Below are positions 38,614-46,841 of a stretch of 64,000 bases of DNA, in pieces (position 1 is the stretch's first letter; each line of letters opens with the position of its first letter). Under the pieces are notes generated by a model, which worked only from the letters and a program-made list of their open reading frames with translations, did no database searches and was not told where the DNA came from. The DNA is taken from positions 18,132 to 82,131 of the forward strand of contig CADARP010000008.1 of assembly GCA_902790325.1 (NCBI GenBank), read 5' to 3'. Position numbers and translations under genes: made by a program. The stretch is from Oscillospiraceae bacterium (lineage in GTDB: Bacteria; Bacillota; Clostridia; Oscillospirales; Acutalibacteraceae).

Positions 38614-39474
38614 ATGGATATACGAACGATGCAGTATTATTTAGCCGTTGTCCGCGAGGGTACGATCTCTGCGGCTGCGCAAGCGCTGCATATTGCGCAG
38701 CCGTCTCTGTCCAGACAGATGAAAGAGCTGGAGCAGGAGCTCGGCGCGCCGCTGTTCGTGCGCGGCAACCGGAAGATCACGCTGACGGAAGAAGGCGTTG
38801 TCCTGCGCAGACGCGCCGAAGAAATGGTGCATCTGATGCAGATGACGCAGGAAGAGATCACGCAGATCAAAAACCACGTTTCCGGTGCGGTACGCATCGG
38901 CGCGGGCGAATCGGCGTCTTTTCATTACCTGTCCCGCACGGCGAGCAGTCTTGCCAAAAAGTATCCAGACGTCCGTTTTCATATCACCAGCGGCGATACG
39001 CAGGATTTGATGGATGCGCTGACGGACGGCCTGATCGACTTTGCGGTCATTTTCACAGAAGTCGATCACGAGCTGTACCAATCCATCCCGCTGCCGGAAA
39101 ACGACCGGTTCGGCGTATTGATGCCCAGGGATCACCCGCTTGCGCGGAAAGAGACTGTGCGAATCGGCGATCTCAAAGGTTATCCCGTGATCCTGTCGAG
39201 GGCGCACGCTGCCGTGATCATGGGCTCGAAGGCGTTTTCGGGTCTGGACGTTGTGGCGACATACAATCTGATCTACAATGCGTCTTTGCTGGTGGAGGAC
39301 GGTCTCGGACTGGCTGTCGCGTTCGACGGCTTGATCCGCTGCACCGAAGACAGCCCGCTCGCGTTTCGGCCGCTCGTGCCGGAAATCCCGGCGACCGGCA
39401 GGCTGATCTGGAAAAAGTTCCAGACCTTCTCTCCCGCCGCACAGTTGTTCATCGACACGCTCCGCGACGTCTGA
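38614..39474 (+). CDS. LysR-family transcriptional regulator, 286 aa
   Basis: The N-terminal helix-turn-helix reads QYYLAVVREGTISAAAQALHIAQPSLSRQMKELEQELGAPLFVRG, a textbook LysR domain. The effector domain (residues about 90-286) is the usual type 2 periplasmic fold. It is divergent from the acetyltransferase-dockerin-flavodoxin-flavin reductase-hydrolase operon, its likely target. AAGGAGG precedes the ATG. The effector is unknown. Its transcript ends at the hairpin 39500..39541. Confidence 0.92.
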   Translation: MDIRTMQYYLAVVREGTISAAAQALHIAQPSLSRQMKELEQELGAPLFVRGNRKITLTEEGVVLRRRAEEMVHLMQMTQEEITQIKNHVSGAVRIGAGESASFHYLSRTASSLAKKYPDVRFHITSGDTQDLMDALTDGLIDFAVIFTEVDHELYQSIPLPENDRFGVLMPRDHPLARKETVRIGDLKGYPVILSRAHAAVIMGSKAFSGLDVVATYNLIYNASLLVEDGLGLAVAFDGLIRCTEDSPLAFRPLVPEIPATGRLIWKKFQTFSPAAQLFIDTLRDV

Positions 39475-39499
39475 CCCGCGGCGAAAAGGCAATACACAG

Positions 39500-39541
39500 C
39501 CGGCACAAAAGAACGTATCCGATGCGTTTCTTTTGTGCCGG
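39500..39541. terminator. Hairpin terminator between convergent genes, CCGGCRCAAAAG family
   Basis: Arms CCGGCACAAAAGAA and TTCTTTTGTGCCGG within an about 19-bp stem with one bulge, then TTTCGCC. It lies between the LysR gene and the convergent Cthe_2159 gene, so it may end both. Confidence 0.6.
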
Positions 39542-39599
39542 TTTCGCCATAATGGGATGATTTTATACGTTGAAACACGATGCGCTGTTTGGTCCGGAT

Positions 39600-41177
39600 T
39601 CATGCCGCCGTCTGTGCGCCGTTCTGGGCGGCGGACGCATCCGCCGCGCGTTCCCTGTTTCCTCTGCCGAACGGGAATTCTCCTTCCGGCATATTCTCCC
39701 CGGTCGGACGTTCCGGGCGTTCGCCGGGTGCTCCCTGCGGCATCTCACCCGAAAAGCCGCCGCGCATACCGCCCATGCCGCCGCCGAACTGATTCGTCAA
39801 CTCCGTGATCTTCTCGCCGTTGACATAAACCTCGCCGCCGTTCAGTTCGCCCTTGCCGTCATAATCGAACGCCGACTGCGCCGTGATGCGGATCGTGCCG
39901 CCGTTGATGATAATGTCACCGTTGGCGTCGACCGCGTCCGTGTCGCCCTGACCCATTTCGATCTCGAGCTCGCCGCCGTTGATCTCAACGGTGGGCGTCA
40001 CGCCGGATGTTTTCTGTCCTGCATTGATGCCGTCGTCGCTCGCTTTGATGGAGATCTTGCCCGCGTTGATCGTGATGCGCGTTCCCTCGATCCCTTCATG
40101 CGCCGTGACGTCGATCTCGCCGTCGTCGACGGTAACTTTATCCTCCGCGTGGATCGCATCGTCGCCGGATTGCGCGTGCAGCATCCCGCCGCGTATCGCA
40201 ACGTTTCCGTCCGCATGCACGGCGTCGTCCGCGCAGTCGAGCGTACAGCTGCCGCCGCTGATCGTGACGTCTGTTCCCGCCTTGAGGCCTTTTGCGCTGT
40301 CATTCTCGCCGATCTGTGCACTGCTTCCGCCGCCGGTCGTGACGGACGCGGTCGTATCGGCAAGCGAGAGCGCGGTCTGTGCCTGCACGCCGTCTTCGCC
40401 GGCCGTAACCGTCAGCTTCGCGTTCTCCGCCGTGACTGTGCCGAGCGTTTCGTCTTTGTCGTTCGTGGCGCGCAGTCCGTCGCCGCCCGCCGTCACGGTC
40501 ACATCCGCATTCCGAACGGTCAGGCTGTCTTGGCCCGTGACGCCGTTGTTCGCGGCATTGACCGTCAGTGTCAGATCGGCAAGTCCGAGCGTGTCGTTGC
40601 CCGTAATGCCGTTGTTCATCCGGCCGTTGACCGTGAGAGCGCCGCTGCCGGCAAGGATCAGATCCACCTTCGAGTACAGACAGGCGTTCGGTTCTTCGTC
40701 CGCTTCGGACGCATATGAATCGGTATACGTATAGCTCTCGCCGTCTGTCAGCGTATTCTGCGTGCCCTCTTTTGCAAATACCGTCGCCTGCTTCGCGCTG
40801 TAAACATAGATCGCGCTCGACGATCGGGAAGTGATCTGCGCGCCGTCCAGCACGAGCGTCACGTCCGCGTCGCCCGCATCCACAACGATCCTGCCGTCCG
40901 TCGTCTCGCCGCGCACGGTAAATGTGCCGCCGCTCTGAATCAGCACATCCGTGCCGTTCACCGCCGCGCCGGCGCCGGAAATGTGCGCGCCGCTGCCGTT
41001 CCATGCTATGACGGTCGCGCCTGTCTCGTCGACCTGTACGCTTTCCTTCGCCGTTTTTTCTGCGCTTTCATCTGTCTGTGTACGTTCGCTTGTCTGCCCG
41101 AACCCGCACGACGCAAAAGCAAATAGAATAAGCAGCGCCGCGAGAGAAGCGGATACGGTGGTCATGATTTTTTTCAT
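39600..41177 (-). CDS. Cthe_2159-type carbohydrate-binding lipoprotein, 525 aa
   Basis: A surface lipoprotein: the signal segment ends in a lipobox FASCGFG (Cys about 24). The body is the repeated beta-helix of PF14262 (GSGALTVNGRMNNGITGNDTLGL region, VNAANNGVTGQDSLTVR, GEDGVQAQTALSLAD, CADDAVHADGNVAIRGGM, SGDDAIHAEDKVTV, KASDDGINAG). The C-terminal 80 residues are rich in Gly, Met, Pro, Glu and Arg (GGGMGGMRGGFSGEMPQGAP). It diverges from the VTC/DUF4956/two-component operon, and both promoters carry the same CTTTA repeats. Family members bind pectic or cellulosic polymers; the ligand here is unknown. Confidence 0.87.
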   Translation of the reverse strand: MKKIMTTVSASLAALLILFAFASCGFGQTSERTQTDESAEKTAKESVQVDETGATVIAWNGSGAHISGAGAAVNGTDVLIQSGGTFTVRGETTDGRIVVDAGDADVTLVLDGAQITSRSSSAIYVYSAKQATVFAKEGTQNTLTDGESYTYTDSYASEADEEPNACLYSKVDLILAGSGALTVNGRMNNGITGNDTLGLADLTLTVNAANNGVTGQDSLTVRNADVTVTAGGDGLRATNDKDETLGTVTAENAKLTVTAGEDGVQAQTALSLADTTASVTTGGGSSAQIGENDSAKGLKAGTDVTISGGSCTLDCADDAVHADGNVAIRGGMLHAQSGDDAIHAEDKVTVDDGEIDVTAHEGIEGTRITINAGKISIKASDDGINAGQKTSGVTPTVEINGGELEIEMGQGDTDAVDANGDIIINGGTIRITAQSAFDYDGKGELNGGEVYVNGEKITELTNQFGGGMGGMRGGFSGEMPQGAPGERPERPTGENMPEGEFPFGRGNRERAADASAAQNGAQTAA

Positions 41178-41241
41178 TTATAACGCCTCCTGTCGTGATT
41201 GTGATCCGATATTTCGGGATCGTTTCCGAACTTGCGGCTGT

Positions 41242-41322
41242 ATTGTAGCGCGGCAAACTAAAGGGAACTTAAAGAAAACAGATTTTTTTCTTTAGGTCTT
41301 CTTTAGGTTGCCGCTGTACACT
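41242..41322. promoter_or_regulatory. Divergent response-regulator-controlled promoters
   Basis: Minus strand: CTTTAAGT (41267..41274), CTTTAGTT (41256..41263), 8 bp, -10 TACAAT (41242..41247). Plus strand: CTTTAGGT (41290..41297), CTTTAGGT (41301..41308), 8 bp, -10 TACACT (41317..41322). Repeats are at 11-bp pitch, as OmpR/PhoB-type regulators use, and neither side has a -35. The same layout is found at 6651..6683. Confidence 0.72.
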
Positions 41323-41347
41323 GGCAGCAACGAAGGGAGGCGAGCCC

Positions 41348-42085
41348 ATGAATAAACCGATCATCACTTGTTTCGAGCGGGTCGAAAAGAAGTATTTCCT
41401 CAGCCCGGAGCAGTACAGAAATTTCCTGGAGAGTCTGGCGCCGTATGTTCGTGCGGACGCGTACGGAGAATATACGATCTGTAATCTGTACTACGACACG
41501 GACGACTACCGGCTCATCCGCGCATCCATCGACAAGCCCGTATATAAGGAAAAGCTGCGCGTGCGCAGTTACGGCGTACCGGCCGCGGACAGCGCGGTGT
41601 TCGTGGAGTTGAAGAAAAAGTACGACGGCGTCGTCTACAAAAGGCGGATCACATCCACGCCGCGCGCGGCGCAGACACTGCTGCGCGGCGTTCATCCGGC
41701 GGGCGCGCAGAGTCAGATCCAGAAGGAGATCGAGTATTTCCAGCAGTTTCACCGCACGCAGCCGAAGGTGTTCATCGCCTACGACCGGCAGGCGTTCCAG
41801 GGAACGGAGAACAGCGCGCTGCGCATCACGTTCGACCGGAACATGCGCTATCGGCTCGATCGGCTCGATCTCATGGCGGGCGACGACGGCGCACCGATCC
41901 TGCAAACGGACGATATCCTCATGGAGATCAAAATACCCGGCGCATGTCCGCTGTGGCTGACGCGTCTGCTGACGGAGTACGGGATCTATTCCGCATCCTT
42001 TTCCAAGTACGGCGAATGCTACCGCGCACACATTCTGCGCGACAACAAAAAATTGTATACAAAGGAGATGTATTTAAGTGCTTGA
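41348..42085 (+). CDS. VTC-domain (polyphosphate polymerase-like) protein, 245 aa
   Basis: A cytoplasmic protein of the VTC/CYTH-like fold. Conserved basic and acidic tunnel residues are seen in RVEKKYFL (about 11-18), LYYDTDDYRLIRAS, YKEKLRVRSYG, FVELKKKYDGVVYKRR, AYDRQAF, LRITFDRN and ILMEIKIPG. Yeast Vtc4 makes polyphosphate from ATP, but many bacterial members are only distantly related and their product is unproven. It starts after GAAGGGAGG and overlaps the DUF4956 gene by 8 bases, a conserved pairing in Firmicutes. Confidence 0.88.
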   Translation: MNKPIITCFERVEKKYFLSPEQYRNFLESLAPYVRADAYGEYTICNLYYDTDDYRLIRASIDKPVYKEKLRVRSYGVPAADSAVFVELKKKYDGVVYKRRITSTPRAAQTLLRGVHPAGAQSQIQKEIEYFQQFHRTQPKVFIAYDRQAFQGTENSALRITFDRNMRYRLDRLDLMAGDDGAPILQTDDILMEIKIPGACPLWLTRLLTEYGIYSASFSKYGECYRAHILRDNKKLYTKEMYLSA

Positions 42086-42758
42086 CTCTATTCTGCATTT
42101 CACATCCGTCATCGACGGACAGATCACAATGCCTGTTTTCCTTCTCTGTACGGCTGTATCGCTCGTACTCGGCGTGCTGACGGCGGTCGTGTCGATGTTC
42201 CGCAACCGCACCTCGCAGAGCTTCGCGCTGACGCTTGCGATCCTGCCGACGATCGTACAGGTCGTCATCATGCTCGTCAACGGCAACATCGGTGCGGGCG
42301 TCGCCGTGGCAGGCGCGTTTTCGCTGGTGCGGTTTCGCTCCGCGGCAGGCTCCGCGCGGGAGATCGGCTCGATCTTTCTCGCAATGGCAGTCGGACTTGC
42401 GACCGGCATGGGATATGTCTCGCTCGCCGTCGTATCGTTTGTGATCCTGGCCGCGGTCCTGCTCCTGCTGCAGGCGCTGCGGTTCGGCGAACAGGATCAG
42501 GCGGAACGCACGCTGAAAATCACGATCCCGGAAAGTCTCGATTATGACGGCCTTTTCGACGATCTGTTTCAAACATACACAAAGTCGGCGGTGCTCGAAA
42601 AAGTCAAAACATCCAACATGGGAACGCTGTTCGAGCTGCAGTACAGGATCCGCCTCAACGGCGCGGAGATCCCCAAGGCATTCCTCGACGAATTGCGCGT
42701 GCGCAACGGCAATCTGAACATCGTGTGCGGAAAAGCCGCCGAAAAAGACGCGCTTTAA
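42078..42758 (+). CDS. DUF4956 membrane protein, 226 aa
   Basis: Three to four transmembrane segments (MPVFLLCTAVSLVLGVLTAV, FALTLAILPTIVQVVIML, VAGAFSLVRFRSAAGSAREIG, VSLAVVSFVILAAVLLLL) are followed by a cytoplasmic domain of about 90 residues. The conserved loop SLVRFRSAAGSAREIG marks DUF4956. It starts with GTG at 42078 after AAGGAG. It always travels with VTC-domain proteins and is thought to form the membrane part of that system; mechanism unknown. A separate promoter for the two-component genes follows. Confidence 0.88.
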   Translation: MLDSILHFTSVIDGQITMPVFLLCTAVSLVLGVLTAVVSMFRNRTSQSFALTLAILPTIVQVVIMLVNGNIGAGVAVAGAFSLVRFRSAAGSAREIGSIFLAMAVGLATGMGYVSLAVVSFVILAAVLLLLQALRFGEQDQAERTLKITIPESLDYDGLFDDLFQTYTKSAVLEKVKTSNMGTLFELQYRIRLNGAEIPKAFLDELRVRNGNLNIVCGKAAEKDAL

Positions 42759-42765
42759 AAAACAC

Positions 42766-42795
42766 TTGAACGGCGTGCGCCAAATATAGTATACT
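42766..42795 (+). promoter_or_regulatory. Promoter of the two-component genes
   Basis: TTGAAC at 42766..42771 and TATACT at 42790..42795, spacer 18 bp, 33 bp upstream of the response-regulator start codon. Confidence 0.5.
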
Positions 42796-42828
42796 AAGTC
42801 ACAGAACAGACGAAAGGACGGTGCTCTT

Positions 42829-43506
42829 ATGCGGCTGCTGATTGCGGAAGACGAAGTCGATCTCGCACAGGCGCTGACGGCTTTTTTCGAGCACAACAAG
42901 TTCACGGTAGACGCGGTAAACGACGGTCTGTCGGCGTATGAGTATGCCGGCGCCGACGCATACGACGCGATCATCCTCGACGTCATGATGCCGAAGATGG
43001 ACGGCATCGAGGTCCTGCGCCGGCTGCGCGCGGACGGCTGCAGCGTCCCGATCATGATGCTCACGGCAAAAGCGCAAAAGGACGACCGCATCACGGGATT
43101 TGACGCGGGCGCGGACGACTATCTGCCCAAGCCCTTTGAGCCGGACGAACTGCTGAGCCGTGTACGCGCGATGCTGCGCCGGCGCGCGGAGTACCGCCCG
43201 TCCGTGCTGACCTTCGGCGACCTGTCGCTGCATCCGGACAGCGACGTGCTCTCCTGCGGCACGGGCAAATCTGTGCGGCTGAGCGGCAGAGAGTTTCAGG
43301 TCATGGAGCTTTTCATGCGCTCGCCGAAAACGATCCTGTCTGCCGACAAGATCATGGAGCGCGTCTGGGGCTGGGACTCCGACGCGGAGATCAACGTCGT
43401 CTGGGTGCACATTTCCAATCTGCGCAAAAAACTGGCCGCACTCGGTTCCGCCGTCACCATCCATGCGAACCGCGGTCTGGGCTATATACTGGAGACACAG
43501 TCATGA
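42829..43506 (+). CDS. OmpR/PhoB-family response regulator, 225 aa
   Basis: The receiver domain shows AEDEVDLAQ (acidic pair), phospho-acceptor Asp in AIILDVMMPKMDG (about residue 51), Thr in MLTAKAQ and Lys in LPKPFEPDE. The C-terminal winged helix ends with INVVWVHISNLRKKL and IHANRGLGYIL. Such proteins bind tandem repeats with 11-bp pitch, which fits the CTTTA repeats at 41.2-41.3 kb and 6.66 kb. It overlaps the kinase gene by ATGA. Confidence 0.93.
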   Translation: MRLLIAEDEVDLAQALTAFFEHNKFTVDAVNDGLSAYEYAGADAYDAIILDVMMPKMDGIEVLRRLRADGCSVPIMMLTAKAQKDDRITGFDAGADDYLPKPFEPDELLSRVRAMLRRRAEYRPSVLTFGDLSLHPDSDVLSCGTGKSVRLSGREFQVMELFMRSPKTILSADKIMERVWGWDSDAEINVVWVHISNLRKKLAALGSAVTIHANRGLGYILETQS

Positions 43507-44798
43507 TCAAACAACTGCGAAAAAAATTTATCCGCATCTCCATCGCGGCCGTCGCGGCCGTGATGGTGCTGCTGTGCGCATCGGTCAACATCGTCTATTT
43601 CCTGTCTGTCAACGCACACCTGAACGAGACGCTGGACATGATTGCCGACAACCAAGGCAGGATGCCGGAATTCAAAGGGATGCGCAGAGGTATGCCGGGC
43701 GACGCGGGCGAACCCCGCCCTATGCCGCGGCAGTTCAACGAGGAAACGCCGTTTGCCACGCGCTTTTTCGTCCTGCAGTATTCGGAAGACGGGAAACTGA
43801 TCCATGCGGACCTTGCGCATATCGCTGCCGTGACGGACAGCGACGTGCAGGATTATCTCGCATTTGCCGTTCTGCAGGGCGAGGGACAGGGCTTTACGGA
43901 CGGATTCAAATACAAGATCGCGTGGCAGGACGACGGAAGCCTTATCGCCGTGTTTCTGAACGACTACGAGCAAATCGGCGGCGTCGTCACCATCCTGCTC
44001 GTTTCTGTGCTGGCAACCGTCTTCTGCATCGCGCTGATCAGTGTGCTCATTATTTTGTTTTCAAAGAAAGCGATGGAACCGGTCGTGGAGAGTGACCGCA
44101 AGCAAAAACAGTTCATCACGGATGCAAGCCATGAGTTGAAAACGCCCATCACGGTCATTCGCACCAGCCTGCGCGTGCTGGAGATGGAGGTCGGCAGGCA
44201 GAAGTGGATCGACAAGGCCGTTGCGCAGACCGACAAGCTGACGGATCTTGTCAACTCGCTGGTTACGCTTTCCAAGCTGAACGAAAGCGAAAACACATTC
44301 CGCGCGTCAGAATTTCAGATCAGCGAAGCGATGCGCGAGACGGCAGAGTCATTTGCCGACTTTGCGCAGGAAAACGGCCATAACCTGCACATCTCCGTCG
44401 AGCCGGATATCCGCTTCTGCGGCGATGAGTACGCCGTGCGGCAGCTCGCGTCCGTACTGCTGGACAACGCTGTGAAATACGCGTCGGAGAACACGCCGAT
44501 CGAATTCGCGCTGGAGAAGGACAAAAAAGGCGTTCGCATTCGCACAAAGAACACATGTGACGATTTGAACGCCGAGGATCTCGATAAACTGTTTGACCGC
44601 TTTTACCGCGCGGACCCGTCGAGAAACAACGCAAAGAGCGGTTTCGGGATCGGGCTCTCGATGGCCAAAACGATCTGCGAGGCACATCACGGATCGATCC
44701 GTGCGCAGAGCGAAGACGGACACAGCGTGGAGTTCGTCGCGCTGCTGAAAAACGGGACTCCGGACCGTGCGAAAACAGACAAAGCCGGAAACCGCTGA
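43503..44798 (+). CDS. Membrane sensor histidine kinase, 431 aa
   Basis: Two membrane segments (residues about 10-35 and 158-185) flank an extracellular sensor of about 120 residues, whose first part is rich in Met, Arg, Pro and Gly (GRMPEFKGMRRGMPGDAGEP). No clear HAMP domain follows. The HisKA box is DASHELKTPITVIRTS (phospho-His about 207), and the ATPase has LLDNAVKYASE, LFDRFYRADPSR and GFGIGLSMAK. It is the partner of the response regulator. The Met/Pro-rich sensor resembles in composition the C-terminal tail of the divergent Cthe_2159 lipoprotein. Confidence 0.92.
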   Translation: MIKQLRKKFIRISIAAVAAVMVLLCASVNIVYFLSVNAHLNETLDMIADNQGRMPEFKGMRRGMPGDAGEPRPMPRQFNEETPFATRFFVLQYSEDGKLIHADLAHIAAVTDSDVQDYLAFAVLQGEGQGFTDGFKYKIAWQDDGSLIAVFLNDYEQIGGVVTILLVSVLATVFCIALISVLIILFSKKAMEPVVESDRKQKQFITDASHELKTPITVIRTSLRVLEMEVGRQKWIDKAVAQTDKLTDLVNSLVTLSKLNESENTFRASEFQISEAMRETAESFADFAQENGHNLHISVEPDIRFCGDEYAVRQLASVLLDNAVKYASENTPIEFALEKDKKGVRIRTKNTCDDLNAEDLDKLFDRFYRADPSRNNAKSGFGIGLSMAKTICEAHHGSIRAQSEDGHSVEFVALLKNGTPDRAKTDKAGNR

Positions 44799-44815
44799 AC
44801 GCAGCCGGTTTCCGG
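44784..44815. terminator. Bidirectional hairpin terminator
   Basis: CCGGAAACCG and CGGTTTCCGG (44785..44794 and 44806..44815 region) separated by CTGAACGCAGC. The hairpin overlaps the last codons of the kinase gene and lies between convergent genes. Confidence 0.55.
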
Positions 44816-44849
44816 ATGTTTCGTCTGCGCCGAACCGTGTCGGCTTTTG

Positions 44850-45935
44850 TTACGCTTCTCCGTTTACGATCGCTTCGACCCGCTCGCGGTGCATATACAG
44901 CGTGCAGCCGCCAATGTGATCGTCCTTCAGCAATCCCTCTGTTTGCAGCGTGCGGAACAGCGGAGAACGCAGCGCTTCCCGCAGCGACGTGTCACGCACA
45001 TTGCAGTCCGAGTAGGGCGAGAACGGGCACGGTTCCGCGCCGCCGTGCGAGTTGATATGGAAAAATCCTCTGCCCGCGGCAACGCAGCCGCCCGAGCTCT
45101 TCTCGTCTCCGGGGAATGCGATAAACACCATATTCCTTCTGGTGCGCCGAAGCCGGCGAACGGCTTTGCGCATCTTTTTTTGTTCCGGTTCCGCCGGCGC
45201 CAGATGCCGGCTCTCCTCGGTCACGGGCACATATTCCACGTAGATGACCGCTTTGCAGCCGAAGGACGCGAGAGTATCCAGAAACGCGTCGGAGTAGACC
45301 TCCTCAAGGTTCTCGGTCGTCACCGTCACGGATGCGCCGAAGATCATGCCGCGGTCGCGGATGCTGCGCATGGCGCCGGTCACCTTCTGATACACGCCGT
45401 CTCCGCGCCGCGCATCGGTAACGGCTTCGTTGCCCTCGATGCTGATGATCGGCAGCAGATTGCGGTGCGCATCCAAAAAGTCGAGATACTTCTCGTGCAG
45501 GAATGTTCCGTTCGTAAAGATCGGGAACAGGATGTCGCTGTGTTTCGCTGCCTGCTGCAGCACGTCGTACCGCATCATCGGCTCCCCGCCCGCAAGCAGG
45601 ATGAAGCTGATCCCCAGTTCCTGCGCTTCACAGAAGATGCTGTCCCATTCCGACGCCGTCAACTGATCCACAGGCCGTGCGTCGCAGCAGGCGTTGTTGC
45701 TGCGGGAATAGCATCCCGCGCAGTGCAGATTGCAGGAACTCGTGATACTCGCGATCAGGAACGGCGGGATATGCTCTCCGTTCCGTTCCGCCGCGTACCG
45801 TCTTTTGGACGCGGCGCGGGACACCTTGGCAAATGAACGCATAAAAGCGCTTTCCCGTTCGTTTTTGGCTGTTGCGCGCAGCGAGTCGGTCACGACCCGC
45901 ACGACGCCGTGCGTCATATAGCGCTGGATGTTCAA
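44850..45935 (-). CDS. Radical SAM protein with C-terminal SPASM-like cysteines, 361 aa
   Basis: The radical SAM cluster motif is SITSSCNLHCAGCYSRSN (CX3CX2C, about residue 70), with GGEPMMRYD as the SAM-binding GGE motif. C-terminal Cys residues in SSGGCVAAGRGFFHI, EPCPFSPYSDCNV and IGGCTLY suggest one auxiliary cluster. N-terminal 60 residues are helical and basic. The fold is that of SPASM-type peptide or cofactor-modifying enzymes, but no precursor peptide is seen nearby. A TTG at 45935 after AAGAGGTG is the likely start; ATG at 45917 is the alternative. It is the last gene of the OhrR-led operon. Confidence 0.82.
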   Translation of the reverse strand: MNIQRYMTHGVVRVVTDSLRATAKNERESAFMRSFAKVSRAASKRRYAAERNGEHIPPFLIASITSSCNLHCAGCYSRSNNACCDARPVDQLTASEWDSIFCEAQELGISFILLAGGEPMMRYDVLQQAAKHSDILFPIFTNGTFLHEKYLDFLDAHRNLLPIISIEGNEAVTDARRGDGVYQKVTGAMRSIRDRGMIFGASVTVTTENLEEVYSDAFLDTLASFGCKAVIYVEYVPVTEESRHLAPAEPEQKKMRKAVRRLRRTRRNMVFIAFPGDEKSSGGCVAAGRGFFHINSHGGAEPCPFSPYSDCNVRDTSLREALRSPLFRTLQTEGLLKDDHIGGCTLYMHRERVEAIVNGEA

Positions 45936-45977
45936 AACAACGACACCTCTTTTCCGGATAACGGATCTGTACACACA

Positions 45978-46787
45978 CTATTCGGCAATATACGTAGCGA
46001 TATAAACTGTGTTGGCCGGCGTCTCAAGACCGGGATCTTCCTGCAGGAACGATACCGGAACGCCGGATTCTTCCGCGCAGAGCGCAAAGTGACACAGCGC
46101 GATCCCCATGTCGATCCGCTGGATGTCCCAATCGCTGCCGGCATATGCCTTGCTGCGCTTTTCGTAGAAGTGGACACGCTCGCCGCAGACAACCGCGCGC
46201 CACGGCTGCTTGTTCACGGCGGACGGCGCGAGACGGACAGCCTCGAGTGCGGTCTGCCACTTTCCGGCGTTTTCCGCGCGCAGCGGGCGGTCGAACGAAC
46301 CGTCGAAAAACAGGTCGGCGAAAGCAAAGCGGCTCTCGGCCTTCACGCCCTTGCGCATCAGGCTCTCGCGCACGGACATTTTCGCCGCAGGGTAACCGAG
46401 CGGGCTGATGCAGGGCATCACTTCGCCGTCCGACAGCGCGACCGCCTTTTCAAAAGCGGAACGATCCATCGTGCCCGCGATCCATGTGGTGCCGACTCCC
46501 ATAGTCTCGGCAAACAGCACGATCCGCTCGAACGAATACCCGAACGCCTCCTCCGCATGCGGTACGCGGCGCATCTTGCCCGCGATAAACGTGTCTTCTC
46601 CGACGATCACCGGGCTGGAAAGTCCGGTTTCTTTTGTATCCAGCAGCATCCATGTGATCGGCAGATGATACGGGTTGTCCGCCGTTTCGGCGAACGCCAT
46701 GATTTTCTGCTTGTCCTCTGCGCGCAGCGGCTCTCCGCTGAAAGTGCGCACACTTCTTCTGGCGCGAACGGTTTCCATTGTAGACAT
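45978..46787 (-). CDS. Nitroreductase-family protein, 269 aa
   Basis: An FMN-dependent oxidoreductase fold with ETVRARRSVRTFSGEPL (FMN phosphate binding, residues 4-20), ETMGVGTTWIAGT, LGYPAAKMSVRESL and APSAVNKQPWRAVVCG, the long two-part nitroreductase form of anaerobes. It should use NAD(P)H or reduced ferredoxin; the substrate is unknown. It starts at 46787 after AAGGAGCACGAGGA and lies between the flavodoxin and the radical SAM gene. Confidence 0.88.
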   Translation of the reverse strand: MSTMETVRARRSVRTFSGEPLRAEDKQKIMAFAETADNPYHLPITWMLLDTKETGLSSPVIVGEDTFIAGKMRRVPHAEEAFGYSFERIVLFAETMGVGTTWIAGTMDRSAFEKAVALSDGEVMPCISPLGYPAAKMSVRESLMRKGVKAESRFAFADLFFDGSFDRPLRAENAGKWQTALEAVRLAPSAVNKQPWRAVVCGERVHFYEKRSKAYAGSDWDIQRIDMGIALCHFALCAEESGVPVSFLQEDPGLETPANTVYIATYIAE

Positions 46788-46841
46788 TCCTCGTGCTCCT
46801 TTCCGTGCATGCGTCCGACGGGACACGGCACGATACCGGAT

